From NCBI RefSeq assembly GCF_002939385.1, contig NZ_MULI01000031.1:1-64000 (forward strand): DNA of 64,000 bases, in the 5' to 3' direction. The position numbers and the translations under genes were made by a program. Every line of letters starts with the position of its first letter. The stretch's first letter is position 1. This DNA comes from Streptomyces sp. MH60. GTDB taxonomy: Bacteria > Actinomycetota > Actinomycetes > Streptomycetales > Streptomycetaceae. The notes beneath the pieces were generated by a model. That model searched no databases and was not told where the DNA came from. It saw only the letters and a list, made by a program, of their open reading frames with translations. Below are positions 30,884-39,850 of the stretch, one piece after another.

Positions 30884-33142
30884 ATGTCGAGCCGTGACAC
30901 CATCCAGTACGCCCCTGACGTGGGGCTCCTCATGATCCCTGGTGATCCGGGTAAGGACTACTCCCCGGGGTTCGCGGTCTTCGACGACTCCGTCCCCGCC
31001 CTGCGCTCGTTCATTCTGGAGCGGCTTCGGAAGGTGGACATCAGGCCGACGGCGCCCAAGGCGAAGGGCCGTGCCGTCATACCCGTACGCGTGGGTCTGG
31101 TCCCCCGGCCCGACAACGACTACGACACGCGTGCCGTGTCGGTCACCGCCCCGCCCTGCCACGGCGGGTCCGTCCTCGACCGGCACATGGGCTACCTCTA
31201 CAGCAGCGCCCTGCACGTCACGAGCGAGAGCATCCGCGAGCTGACCGAGGAGACGGGGGTGCCCGTCGGCTGTCACGGATGGATAGAGCTCTACGACCTC
31301 GAGAACACCAGCCGCTTCTACGACGACGAGGACGCGGACGGCGCGGACGGCGACGACGTGGACTGGGAACCCAGCCGCGACGAGCCGGTGTCGTGGGCCG
31401 AGCAGAAGGCGTTCGGGTACGCGGTCGGTTCGGTCCGGGTCCTACTGCCCGAGCGACAGACCGTGCGGGCCCTGGTGGACGACTACCTGGCCACTCACCG
31501 GCGGGAGGCCGACCGGTGCGTGGAGAGGGAGCCGGCCCCGTCCGGTGTCGAGCCGGACCTGCGCCGGGCGCTCGCCGAACGCCTCGCCGTCCGGCTGCGC
31601 ACCGGTCTGCGCCACCGCGCCGCCGGCGGGGTCTGGGGCCGGGAGACCGAGCGCGAGCGCGCGCGTCGGCGCCGGGACGTCGAGGCACGGCCGCTCCTGG
31701 ACGCCTGGGAGGCATACCGGACCTCGCCGCACGACTTCCGTGACCTGCGCGCCGTCACCCGGTCCGTCTTCCACCACACCCGGATCCTCGTCCTGGACGG
31801 ATCCGGCGTGGAGGTGGGGCAGTACCACGAGCCGGACGGCCCGCTCACCCTGGTGGACGAGCGGGTGCGCGCCGAGGCGCTCGACGCACTGCGCGCGCAC
31901 GGGGTGGACGTGGACGCTCCCGAGGACCTGGCGTCCCTCGACGGCTTCCCGGACGCCGTGGTCGTCGCGGGCGGGGACAAGTGGTCGATCCGGCTCTCCA
32001 AGCCGGGCGTGCCCCGGAGCCGACTGCCCGAGGCCGGCTGGTTCGACCCGGACTCGGGCACACTCACCGTGTACGCCGCGTCGCTCGCCGAACCGCTGAC
32101 GGTGCTGCTGCTCCGGCACGGCGTGCATCCCCTGCTCGTGACCTGGGGCACACCGCACGAGGAGGTGGAACGGCACAACCGCCGTGCCGCGGTCGCGCCG
32201 GCCGAGATCAGCCCCGTCAACAGCTACAGCCGGGTGACGGCCGCCGCGCAGCAGCTGATCCCGGAGCTCCACCGCCGGTGGCTCAACACGAGGCCCGACG
32301 ACGGGGAGGCGCTCGCTGCGCGGGCCGGCAGCCTGCTGCCGCCGCTCATCGACGACGCGGCGGAGAACTCGTACTACCGGCGAGCGCTGGAGGCGCTCTT
32401 CGGCGCGCCCGTGAACCTGGCAGAGCGCGGGCCGTGCCGGCTCTGCGGGCGCTCCGCCCAGTCGGCCCGTCCGGGGTTGTTCTACTGCCACGGCTGCTGT
32501 GCCCTGGCGCGAGGCGGAGTGCTGCGGGACACCGGAGTGGACGGGGCGTGGACGGAGGCGATCGTGTACGCGCTGCGCAGGCTGGCGGAGGCCGAGTTCT
32601 CCGGGCCGCCGTCCCTCACCCAGCTGGACCGTGTCGGCGTTCCCTTCGAGGACCACGCCCTGGTCGACGAGGTGTTGCTCTGCCGTTTCCTGCTGCCGCG
32701 CCCCGGCTCCGCGGTGCTGAGCGCGCGCCCGCTCCGCCCGGCCCGCACCTGGACGGAGTGGCTGGCGCACGCGGGGCTCCTCACGGACGGGGTCCGCACC
32801 TCGATGGGTACGGCGACCAAGGCCACGGACGGACACCTGTGCCGCTCCCTGTTCGAGCGGCACGTGGACGACTTCCTCCACCACCGGGGCGTGGCGCACG
32901 AACCGGAGCCCGCCTACCCGCGGCACCCGGAGCTCAACACGACCGGCCTGCGGGCGGACTGGCGCCTGGCGGACGGCACGTTCGTCGAGGCCCTGGGCCT
33001 CATGACGCGGGAGACGTACGCGGCGAAGGTCGCCCGCAAGCGGGAACTGGCTCGCCTCCACGGCCTGCGGCTCGTCACCGTCACGGCCGAGGACCTGAAC
33101 CGCCTGCCGGAGATCTTCACGGACTGGCTCCCCAAGGGCTAG
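30884..33142 (+). CDS. HIRAN domain, zinc knuckle and PD-(D/E)XK-like nuclease fusion
   Basis: The 752-residue protein is not a member of a family I can name, but three parts can be seen. At about residues 65-110, GLVPRPDNDYDTRAVSV and HMGYLYSSAL fit the HIRAN domain, which binds DNA ends or stalled forks. At about 518-540, CRLCGRSAQ and FYCHGCC give a CxxC...CxxC zinc site. At about 655-725, SLFERHVDDFL, LRADWRLADG, FVEALG and YAAKVARKREL match the E...D...ExK...K pattern of PD-(D/E)XK nucleases, especially the Vsr-like end. The middle third is unassigned. ATG at 30884 is weakly supported by a ribosome site. A DNA repair or defence nuclease is the natural inference. Confidence 0.75.
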   Translation: MSSRDTIQYAPDVGLLMIPGDPGKDYSPGFAVFDDSVPALRSFILERLRKVDIRPTAPKAKGRAVIPVRVGLVPRPDNDYDTRAVSVTAPPCHGGSVLDRHMGYLYSSALHVTSESIRELTEETGVPVGCHGWIELYDLENTSRFYDDEDADGADGDDVDWEPSRDEPVSWAEQKAFGYAVGSVRVLLPERQTVRALVDDYLATHRREADRCVEREPAPSGVEPDLRRALAERLAVRLRTGLRHRAAGGVWGRETERERARRRRDVEARPLLDAWEAYRTSPHDFRDLRAVTRSVFHHTRILVLDGSGVEVGQYHEPDGPLTLVDERVRAEALDALRAHGVDVDAPEDLASLDGFPDAVVVAGGDKWSIRLSKPGVPRSRLPEAGWFDPDSGTLTVYAASLAEPLTVLLLRHGVHPLLVTWGTPHEEVERHNRRAAVAPAEISPVNSYSRVTAAAQQLIPELHRRWLNTRPDDGEALAARAGSLLPPLIDDAAENSYYRRALEALFGAPVNLAERGPCRLCGRSAQSARPGLFYCHGCCALARGGVLRDTGVDGAWTEAIVYALRRLAEAEFSGPPSLTQLDRVGVPFEDHALVDEVLLCRFLLPRPGSAVLSARPLRPARTWTEWLAHAGLLTDGVRTSMGTATKATDGHLCRSLFERHVDDFLHHRGVAHEPEPAYPRHPELNTTGLRADWRLADGTFVEALGLMTRETYAAKVARKRELARLHGLRLVTVTAEDLNRLPEIFTDWLPKG

Positions 33143-33169
33143 GCCGGAGAAAGCCGGTCGTCTGACAGC

Positions 33170-33185
33170 CAGGTACGGCTACCTG
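33170..33185. promoter_or_regulatory. Inverted repeat CAGGTA-N4-TACCTG
   Basis: CAGGTACGGCTACCTG is a perfect 6-4-6 palindrome in the 100-base gap between the HIRAN gene and the next small gene. It is sized like an operator rather than a terminator. Confidence 0.35.
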
Positions 33186-33243
33186 ATCTCGTTACCGAGC
33201 GGGAGCCCGCCTGCCAGTGGTGCGAGAGGAAGGAGAATGGGTC

Positions 33244-33570
33244 ATGACTCACCGATCGCGCCCCCGCGTGCACCTGCTGACCGGCGGGCCCGACTGGGAA
33301 CAGCGGCGAGCCACCGTGAAACCGGTACCGTTCAGCAGACGGCAGAAGGAGGCCCGCAAGCCTCTGCTGGCGCTGATGCAAGACCTGTGCGCGGCCATCG
33401 AGCGAGGTGACTGGGCCTCTGCCCGCGCGGCCCGGTCAGCGGCCTGGGGCGAGGTGAACCGCCTCGCGGACAACCTCACGACGGAGGAACGCAAGCAGCT
33501 GTGGCGGGACAAGCGGCGCATCGTTGCCGGTGAGGCCCGCGACCGTGCTCGACGCGCCGGTCGCGGCTGA
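33244..33570 (+). CDS. Small basic hypothetical protein
   Basis: This 108-residue protein is basic and mainly helical: FSRRQKEARKPLLALMQDLC, GDWASARAARSAAWGEVN and LTTEERKQLWRDKRRIVAGE. No family is recognised. The ATG at 33244 has AAGGAG at ideal spacing; another ATG seven bases earlier is out of frame. It lies 100 bases after the HIRAN/nuclease gene on the same strand and could be a partner. A palindrome in the gap suggests separate control. The many Lys/Arg residues would suit binding to nucleic acid, but that is only a guess. Confidence 0.65.
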   Translation: MTHRSRPRVHLLTGGPDWEQRRATVKPVPFSRRQKEARKPLLALMQDLCAAIERGDWASARAARSAAWGEVNRLADNLTTEERKQLWRDKRRIVAGEARDRARRAGRG

Positions 33571-33885
33571 GACCGGCGCATTGTGACGAGGTCAGCCCAA
33601 CGCGTCACCAAGGGCACCGTGCGAGGCGGTATTCCCAGGGGAGTACAGGAGCGCCAAGGGTCGTCCCGGGCGTTGCCGAGCATGGCCGGGTAGCCGCCGT
33701 CGGCGATCGTGAGGATCTTGCCGACAGCGGCCTTGGCGTCGACCGCTCGGCGACGGTGTGGTCCCGGGAGGTGACGATCGTGTGCACAGCCGTGGTGGTG
33801 GGCACGTGGCCTGAGCGCACGGCCTCGGGTCACCGGACGCGACGCGGGGCCCCCGGTGGCGCCGACGGGTCCGGTTCGCCGGCCG
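33571..33885. other. Gene-free stretch, possible decayed coding DNA
   Basis: No intact gene is seen. A minus-strand frame contains VGKILTIADGGYPAMLGN, which has normal-looking composition but no start, no family I know and a frame change on both sides. It may be the remains of an old gene. Confidence 0.3.
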
Positions 33886-34623
33886 TCAGCGGGTCTGATC
33901 GGTGGGACGGATGAGGATCTCATTGACGGCGACATGCTCGGGCTGGGTGACCGCGTAGAGGACCGCCGCGGCGATGTCGTCCGGGTCGAGGGTCCGCATG
34001 GACTCGGCCATGTTCTTCGCCGCGGCCTGCATGACCGGATCGGTGATGTGGCTGGTCAGCTCGGTCGAGACGAATCCCGGCTCGATGACGACAACTCGTA
34101 CGCCCTGCTCGGTGACCTCCTGCCGCAGCGCCTCCGTGAAGGCGGTGATGCCGAACTTGGTGGCCGCGTAGGCACCGCTCGCCGCCGATGAGATGCGTCC
34201 CGAGGTGGAAGAGACCTGCACCACGGCCCCCTTGGCCGCGAGTAGATGGGGCAGCGCAGCGTGCACCGTGTACATCGACCCCAGCAGGTTGGTGTCGACC
34301 ATCCGCGTCCACTCGGTGGTGTCCGCGCCCAGGATGGCTCCGCTGAGCATGAGGCCCGCGTTGTTCACCACAATGTCGAGTGCGCCGAAGTGTCCGACGG
34401 TCGCCGCGACGGCGTCCTGTACGGAGCGGGGATCGGTGACATCCAGCTCCAGGGCGAGCATCTCGCCGAAGCCCTCCTGGACCAGGGAGTCCAGCCGGTC
34501 GGCCCTGCGGGCGCCGACGGCCACCCGGGCGCCCGCCTTGGACAGGGCGAGTGCCGTCGCCCGGCCTATGCCCGAGGATGCCCCCGTGACCAGGGCGACC
34601 TTGTTGTCAAGCGTGGTGCTCAT
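33886..34623 (-). CDS. Short-chain dehydrogenase/reductase (classical SDR)
   Basis: This 245-residue classical SDR has the cofactor motif TGASSGIGRATAL at residues 14-26, NNAG (VVNNAGLMLSG), the catalytic Ser in VQVSSTSGRISS, and the Tyr-x3-Lys pair in YAATKFG. An Arg after the first strand (GARRADRL) suggests NADP. The family oxidises or reduces alcohols, ketones or aldehydes; substrate unknown. It is divergent from a TetR gene 160 bases away, with two palindromic operators between, so the TetR protein very likely represses it. GGAGGAGACATG-type spacing supports the ATG at 34623. Confidence 0.92.
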   Translation of the reverse strand: MSTTLDNKVALVTGASSGIGRATALALSKAGARVAVGARRADRLDSLVQEGFGEMLALELDVTDPRSVQDAVAATVGHFGALDIVVNNAGLMLSGAILGADTTEWTRMVDTNLLGSMYTVHAALPHLLAAKGAVVQVSSTSGRISSAASGAYAATKFGITAFTEALRQEVTEQGVRVVVIEPGFVSTELTSHITDPVMQAAAKNMAESMRTLDPDDIAAAVLYAVTQPEHVAVNEILIRPTDQTR

Positions 34624-34695
34624 GTCTCCTCCGAGAGTTGTCGCCGTCGGGCGATCGGGCCCGAGGCCGATGAGGCAATCCGCTCCGACCTAAAG

Positions 34696-34709
34696 TGACC
34701 GGGCGGTCA
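34696..34709. promoter_or_regulatory. TetR operator box 1
   Basis: TGACCGGGCGGTCA is a 14-bp palindrome in the SDR/TetR divergent region. The same TGACC...GGTCA arms recur 40 bp away. Confidence 0.75.
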
Positions 34710-34735
34710 TGTTTCCCGAGCATAACACCCAGAGA

Positions 34736-34749
34736 TGACCCCGCGGTCA
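34736..34749. promoter_or_regulatory. TetR operator box 2
   Basis: TGACCCCGCGGTCA is the second palindrome, 35 bp before the TetR start codon. Two boxes, one nearer to each gene, suggest that the regulator controls itself and the SDR. Confidence 0.75.
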
Positions 34750-34783
34750 TCTTCGGTGTAGGTTCAGGGCGAAAAGAGGTGAC

Positions 34784-35425
34784 ATGGCTGACACGACGCC
34801 CGCTTCCGGCCCCAGGGCCGACATGGTCCGCAACCGGCGCTTGCTGCTCACGGCGGCGGCCGAGGCTTTCGCCGAGTGCGGAGTCGATGTGTCGATGAGC
34901 GAGATCGCCCAGCGGGCCGGCCTCGCCAAGGGCACCGTCTTCCGGCACTTCGCGTCCAAGGACGATCTGCTCGCGGCTATCATGCTGCAACTGCTCGACC
35001 GGCTCACCGACCTGGCGGCACACCTGTCGCGGGCTGAGGACGCGGGCGCGGCGCTGCGTGAGTTCATGACCGCGGGGGTCGAGGCGCTCGCCGCCGACCA
35101 GGCGTTCTGCGATGTGATCGGACGGCCCTCGCTGCAGCAGGCGGAGGTACGGGACGCCATCGGCCGCCTCGGCGACGTCGTGGACGACCTCACCGCCCGG
35201 GCGAAGGAGCAGGGCGCCGTCCGCCCGGACGTCACGGGCACCGACATCACGCTGCTGCTCGGCGGAATCCACCAGACGGCGGCCCCTCTGCTGGACACCG
35301 ACCCGCAACTGTGGCGGCGCTACCTGGAACTGGCCCTCGACGGCCTGCGCGACTCCGGTGCCCGCGCCCTGCCGCATCCACCGCCCGCCCGGCTGCGCCT
35401 GCCGGCGCCTTCTCCACAGGACTGA
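34784..35425 (+). CDS. TetR/AcrR family transcription repressor
   Basis: This 213-residue protein has the TetR N-terminal DNA-binding domain: RNRRLLLTAAAEAFAECGVD, then MSEIAQRAGLAKGTVFRHFA, the recognition helix region with the classic GxxxGTxYxHF pattern in the form KGTVFRHF. The C-terminal ligand domain is unassigned. The ATG at 34784 follows AAAGAGGTGAC. It is divergent from the SDR gene, and two TGACC-N4-GGTCA boxes lie between them, so it probably represses both genes until a small molecule, perhaps the SDR substrate, binds it. Confidence 0.93.
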   Translation: MADTTPASGPRADMVRNRRLLLTAAAEAFAECGVDVSMSEIAQRAGLAKGTVFRHFASKDDLLAAIMLQLLDRLTDLAAHLSRAEDAGAALREFMTAGVEALAADQAFCDVIGRPSLQQAEVRDAIGRLGDVVDDLTARAKEQGAVRPDVTGTDITLLLGGIHQTAAPLLDTDPQLWRRYLELALDGLRDSGARALPHPPPARLRLPAPSPQD

Positions 35426-35575
35426 CCCCGGCACGCCGTCGGTGGCACGGCGGCCGGTTCCCGCCCCTGTATTGACTGACGTACCAGCCGTTCCCGCCCG
35501 GGCAGATGCTGCACGCGGAGGCACGGTCAGAGGGGTGCGGGCGCTGTGGGGGAAGGACCGGCCGTACCGTCGGGG

Positions 35576-37882
35576 CTACGGTGAGGATGATCCCGAGGGT
35601 GACGGGGGTGGCTCGGATGCTGCGTCGAGGAGGGCGAGTTGTTCATGGGCGTCGGCGACCTTTGAGGGGTCGGCGTCCGGGCCGAGGGCGATGCAGGAGT
35701 GGAAGGCTTCCCGGGCGGGTTGGGTGCGGCCCGCGTCCGTCAGGGCGTGGCCCAGCTTGTTGAGGAGCCGGCTGGACATCCCGGGGTTGTCCTGGCTCAG
35801 GTCGAGTGCGGTATGCAGGTGATCGACCGCGGCATCCCAGTTGCCCAGCGAGCGGTGGGCGTCGCTGGAGACCGAGTGCATCTGGACGCTGGCGAAGTGG
35901 GCGATGTGGGGGGTGATGCGGTCACCGGCCTCGTCCATGAATGCAAACGTCTCCGCGAGGAACGCCAGGCCCTCGCTGGGCCGGTCGGTCTTCACCAGGA
36001 CTGAGCAGACGGTGAACCGGGTCTGTAGGGAACCGTTGAGGTCTCCTCCCGCCTCGAACAGGTCGGCCGCCTGCAAAGTCCTCTCCATGGCCCGGTCGAA
36101 GTCCTCAAGTGCCCGGTACGCGGAGGACTGGTAAATCCGCGACCAGGCTTGCTGGTTGAGGTCTCCGGCGCGTTCGGCGGCTGTGAGGGCCTGTGCCGCC
36201 CGGTCGATACTGTCGTGGTGGCGGCCCTCGATCAGGTACAGGGCCCAGGCGTGGTAGTTGAGCTGGGTGGCTTCGAGGAGCGGGTCGCCGAGGGCCTGGG
36301 CGCTTCGGGCGGCGGTGTCGAAGATCTCGGTCCAGTGGCCCCAGAAGATCCACTGGTCGGAGAACCAGTGCAGGGCCTCGGCGACCTCGACGACGGTGGT
36401 GTGCTCGCCGGTGGCGGCGGCGGTGCGGTAGGCGGCGAGCCAGTTGTCGCCCTCGGCCTGCAGCCAGGCACGCGCCGGATCCGGACCGGAGAGGTCGACG
36501 TCCCCGTCCCAGCCGTCGGGCAGGGCGCCGTAGTCGGGTTCGTACCAGCGGCCGGCCACGATCGCGGTCTCCAGCAGCCAGCCGTGCAGGCTCACGCGGG
36601 CGGCGTCCGTGTCGCCCGTACCCTCCTCCGCGTCCAGGCAGGTGCGGGCGTACAGGCGCAGCAGGTCGTGGAGGCGGTAGCGGGTGCCTGTGGTGCCCAG
36701 GAGTCCGGTCTCGACCAGTTCTTCCAGGGTGTCCTCGGTGTCGTAGACGTCCTGGCCGGTCAGCCGGGCGGCGGCGGCCGGTGAGGTGTCGGCGCCGGGC
36801 ACCAGGGCCAGACGCCGGAAGAGGCGGGCGGCCGCGGGGGTGAGCTGCTGGTAGGACAGGGCGAAGGCGGCGGAGACGTGCACGTCACCGGCGGAGAGCA
36901 CCTGCAGTCTGCGGTCCTCGTGGGCGAGGCGGTCGGCGAGGTGCCGCACACTCCGGCCGGTGCGGGTGGCCAGCCAGTTGCCCGCCACGCGCAGGGCCAG
37001 GGGCAGGTGGCCGCAGCGTTCGGCGACCTCGGCCAGGGCGGCGGGTTCGGCCCCGGCCCGGTCGGAGCCCACCAGGCCGGCCAGCAGGGCCGTCGCCTCC
37101 TCGGGGCCGAGTTCGGCAAGGGGCAGACGGCGGACGCTGTCCAGGCCGGTCAGCATGCGCCGGCTGGTCACCAGGACCAGACCGGTGCCGGCGCTGGGCA
37201 GCAGCGGACGCACCTGCGCCTCGTCGCGGGCGTTGTCCAGGACCAGCAGACAGCGCTGGTCGGCCAGCAGGTGCCGGTACAGCTCCGGATGCCCTTCCGG
37301 ACCGACTCTGGCGAGGTCGCGGTCGGCCACCTGCAGTGCCTTGAGCACACCGAGCATGAGTGCCGCCGGGCCGGGCGGATCGTCGGCCATGCCCCGCAGG
37401 TCCACCACCAGCTGGCCGCCGGGGAACGCGCCGGCCACGGCCTGCGCCGCCTGCAGCGCGAGCGTGGTCTTCCCGGCACCGGGCGGTCCCGAGATCACCA
37501 CCACCGTCGGCCCGGCCGGCCCCCACGATTCCCCGGCACCGGCCGGTCGCGCCAGGTCGGTGAGCTGCTTGATCTCGTGTTCACGGCCGATGAAGTCGTC
37601 GATGCCCCGGGGGAAGGACCGCACCCCCGTGGGGGAGTAGCCCGGGACCCGCCCGGTCCGCGCGGTGGTCAGCAGCCGTTCGCGATCCGCCTCGCCCAGA
37701 CCCAGACCGTCCGCCAGAGCCGCCACCGTCCGCCGCTGCGGCGCCGCCCGCCGGCCCCGCTCCAGATCCCCGATCCCCCGCACACTCACACCGGACGTCT
37801 CGGCCAGACCCTCGATCGTCAGCGACGCAGCCAGCCGCAACTCCCGCAGCAAGGCACCGAACGCCACCTGCCCACCGGCCAC
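35576..37882 (-). CDS. XRE helix-turn-helix, NB-ARC and TPR regulator
   Basis: This 768-residue STAND-type regulator begins with an XRE DNA-binding domain (LLRELRLAASLTIEGLAETS, SVRGIGDLERG). An NB-ARC ATPase follows: Walker A VVISGPPGAGKTTLAL near residue 130, Walker B CLLVLDNARDEA and the GLPL-like GHLPLAL. A winged-helix linker (LHDLLRLYART) and a TPR-rich C-terminal third complete it. The arrangement is the AfsR/DnrI-associated ATPase type without a SARP domain. I chose the GTG at 37882, which has GGGGAGGGGG upstream; a GTG at 37912 adds ten Gly-rich residues. The frame downstream is intact. No adjacent target operon is obvious. Confidence 0.9.
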   Translation of the reverse strand: MAGGQVAFGALLRELRLAASLTIEGLAETSGVSVRGIGDLERGRRAAPQRRTVAALADGLGLGEADRERLLTTARTGRVPGYSPTGVRSFPRGIDDFIGREHEIKQLTDLARPAGAGESWGPAGPTVVVISGPPGAGKTTLALQAAQAVAGAFPGGQLVVDLRGMADDPPGPAALMLGVLKALQVADRDLARVGPEGHPELYRHLLADQRCLLVLDNARDEAQVRPLLPSAGTGLVLVTSRRMLTGLDSVRRLPLAELGPEEATALLAGLVGSDRAGAEPAALAEVAERCGHLPLALRVAGNWLATRTGRSVRHLADRLAHEDRRLQVLSAGDVHVSAAFALSYQQLTPAAARLFRRLALVPGADTSPAAAARLTGQDVYDTEDTLEELVETGLLGTTGTRYRLHDLLRLYARTCLDAEEGTGDTDAARVSLHGWLLETAIVAGRWYEPDYGALPDGWDGDVDLSGPDPARAWLQAEGDNWLAAYRTAAATGEHTTVVEVAEALHWFSDQWIFWGHWTEIFDTAARSAQALGDPLLEATQLNYHAWALYLIEGRHHDSIDRAAQALTAAERAGDLNQQAWSRIYQSSAYRALEDFDRAMERTLQAADLFEAGGDLNGSLQTRFTVCSVLVKTDRPSEGLAFLAETFAFMDEAGDRITPHIAHFASVQMHSVSSDAHRSLGNWDAAVDHLHTALDLSQDNPGMSSRLLNKLGHALTDAGRTQPAREAFHSCIALGPDADPSKVADAHEQLALLDAASEPPPSPSGSSSP

Positions 37883-38070
37883 GCCGCCCCCTCCCCGCCG
37901 CCACCCCACCACGCCTCACAGCGACCCGGGTGATTGAAGCGCATACTATCCGGCCACTCACAACCCGGGAGAACCGGCCAACGACCACGCGTGCAATACG
38001 GCACGTGCGATGCGGCACGCGGATACCGGTATGCCGACTGCACCGTGCCGGTGACGGTGGAGTCCCCTGA
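37883..38070. other. Gene-free stretch upstream of the XRE/NB-ARC regulator
   Basis: The stretch holds the regulator's upstream region and, further right, sequence that may be the start of the decayed HNH gene in a shifted frame. No promoter stands out. Confidence 0.4.
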
Positions 38071-38232
38071 CGGCTGACGGGCGGCCGGTAGTCGCACTAC
38101 GACCAGGTGTGCGTGGCGTCGGCCTCGGGTCTGGACATCGACCACCTGGGTCCGCTGGCCGAGGCTCGGGACAGCGGCGCGTCCACGTGGTCGGCCAAGC
38201 GGCGGAAGGCGTACGAACCGGCTTCCCGCAGG
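38071..38232 (+). pseudogene. Remnant of a DUF1524 (GmrSD C-terminal type) HNH nuclease
   Basis: The frame reads RLTGGR, stop, SHYDQVCVASASGLDIDHLG and then PLAEARDSGASTWSAKRRKA. DIDH, PLAEA and SGASxW are hallmarks of the DUF1524 HNH nucleases common in Streptomyces. TAG at 38089-38091 sits where these proteins usually have Trp (TGG), and a TGA is at 38068. After KAYEPASRR the family sequence (normally YANDL) is lost, which points to a frameshift. The rest of the gene is missing. It is therefore a broken fragment of roughly 50 codons, not an expressed protein. The neighbouring intergenic DNA may hold further frame-shifted parts. Confidence 0.6.
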
Positions 38233-38419
38233 GTAGGCGCAGGACTTCGATCCGTGCGAGTACGAGGACTTACGACTTCCTATCCATGAGTCGGCATGGT
38301 GGCCACACGCATAGCCAACCCTCGAACTATGTTGCCCCGCCACATGTGCGCCTGACCTGCGGATTCCTACGGTATGGCGATACCCAACCGCCCCCATACA
38401 TCCCCAGGAAGTGGTGCCG

Positions 38420-39808
38420 ATGTCGTCGCCCGCAACCGCTCCACCAGCTCCGAACAACCTCAAGCGCATCGTCGCCGCCAGCCTCATCGGCACCACCATC
38501 GAGTGGTACGACTTCTTCCTCTACGGCTCCGCCGCCGCGCTCGTGTTCAACGAGTTGTTCTTCCCGGACTCCGACCCGCTGGTCGGGACGCTGCTGTCCT
38601 TCCTGACCTACGCCGTCGGGTTCGCCGCGCGGCCGGTCGGGGCCCTGGTGTTCGGGCACTACGGTGACCGGCTCGGGCGCAAGAAGCTGCTGGTGCTGAG
38701 CCTGTTGATGATGGGCGGGGCGACCTTCGCGATCGGACTGCTGCCCACCCACGCGACCGTCGGCACGGCCGCTCCCGTGCTGCTGACCGTGCTGCGGCTC
38801 GTCCAGGGCTTCGCCCTCGGCGGCGAGTGGGGCGGGGCCGTGCTGCTGGTGTCCGAGCACGGGGACGCGCGGCGGCGCGGGTTCTGGGCGTCGTGGCCGC
38901 AGACCGGGGCGCCGGCGGGGCAACTGCTCGCCACCGGTGTGCTGTCGCTGCTGACGGCCGTGCTGTCGGACGCCGCGTTCAACAGCTGGGGCTGGCGGAT
39001 ACCGTTCCTGCTCTCCGGGGTCCTGGTCATGGTCGGTCTGTGGATTCGTCTCTCTGTCGACGAATCGCCGGTCTTCAAGCAGGCGTTGGCGCAGGCGGAG
39101 ACGCGGAAGGCGAAGGCCGAGCCGCTTCCGCTGGTCGCCGTGATGCGGTACCACTGGCGCGACGTGCTGATCGCCATGGGCGCGCGGATGGCGGAGAACA
39201 TCAGTTACTACGTCATCACGGCCTTCATCCTCGTCTACGCCACGTCCGCTGCCGACGTCTCCAAGCAGACCGCGCTCAACGCGGTGCTGATCGCCTCGGC
39301 CGTGCACTTCGCGGTCATCCCGGCCTGGGGCGCGCTGTCGGACCGGATCGGCCGACGCCCCGTGTACCTGCTGGGCGCGGCCGGTGTCGGGCTGTGGATG
39401 TTCCCGTTCTTCATGCTGATCGACTCCGGTCGCTTCGGCGGTCTGCTGCTCGCGGTGACCGTGGGGCTGGTGCTGCACGGCGCCATGTACGCGCCCCAGG
39501 CGGCCTTCTTCTCCGAGATGTTCGCGACCCGGATGCGCTATTCGGGGGCGTCGATCGGCGCCCAGTTCGCCTCCGTGGCGGCGGGTGCGCCGGCGCCGCT
39601 GATCGCCACCGCGCTGCTGTCCGAGTACGACAGCTCGACGCCGATCTCGCTCTATGTCATCGCGGCGGCCGTACTGACGCTGTTCGCCGTGGGCGTCGCC
39701 CGGGAGACCCGGCACCGGGACCTCGCGGACGTCGACCCCGTGTCCGGCGACGGAGACGTGCCCGGGCCGGTGTCCGACTCCGCTGCGCAGCGGGCGCGCA
39801 CCGTCTGA
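38420..39808 (+). CDS. MFS transporter, metabolite:H+ symporter (MHS) family
   Basis: This 462-residue protein has about 12 transmembrane helices and belongs to the MHS family, which takes up organic acids, betaines and similar solutes with protons. The family signature EWYDFFLYGSAAALVF follows the first helix start, and GHYGDRLGRKKLL between helices 2 and 3 is the MFS loop. GEWGGAVLLVSEH and the second-half repeat ALSDRIGRRPVYL agree. The ATG at 38420 has AGGAAG at good spacing. A PucR regulator and a 3-hydroxybutyrate dehydrogenase-like SDR follow on the other strand, so uptake of hydroxybutyrate or a related acid is plausible. Confidence 0.92.
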   Translation: MSSPATAPPAPNNLKRIVAASLIGTTIEWYDFFLYGSAAALVFNELFFPDSDPLVGTLLSFLTYAVGFAARPVGALVFGHYGDRLGRKKLLVLSLLMMGGATFAIGLLPTHATVGTAAPVLLTVLRLVQGFALGGEWGGAVLLVSEHGDARRRGFWASWPQTGAPAGQLLATGVLSLLTAVLSDAAFNSWGWRIPFLLSGVLVMVGLWIRLSVDESPVFKQALAQAETRKAKAEPLPLVAVMRYHWRDVLIAMGARMAENISYYVITAFILVYATSAADVSKQTALNAVLIASAVHFAVIPAWGALSDRIGRRPVYLLGAAGVGLWMFPFFMLIDSGRFGGLLLAVTVGLVLHGAMYAPQAAFFSEMFATRMRYSGASIGAQFASVAAGAPAPLIATALLSEYDSSTPISLYVIAAAVLTLFAVGVARETRHRDLADVDPVSGDGDVPGPVSDSAAQRARTV

Positions 39809-39850
39809 GCCGTCCCGTCACCTGCCCCCGTACGCCCGTGCGTGCGGGGG

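Noticed and set aside
33606..33850. Possible transposase fragment (TIADGGY on the minus strand)
   Set aside because: No second motif, no inverted repeats and no catalytic triad; too little to call a mobile element.
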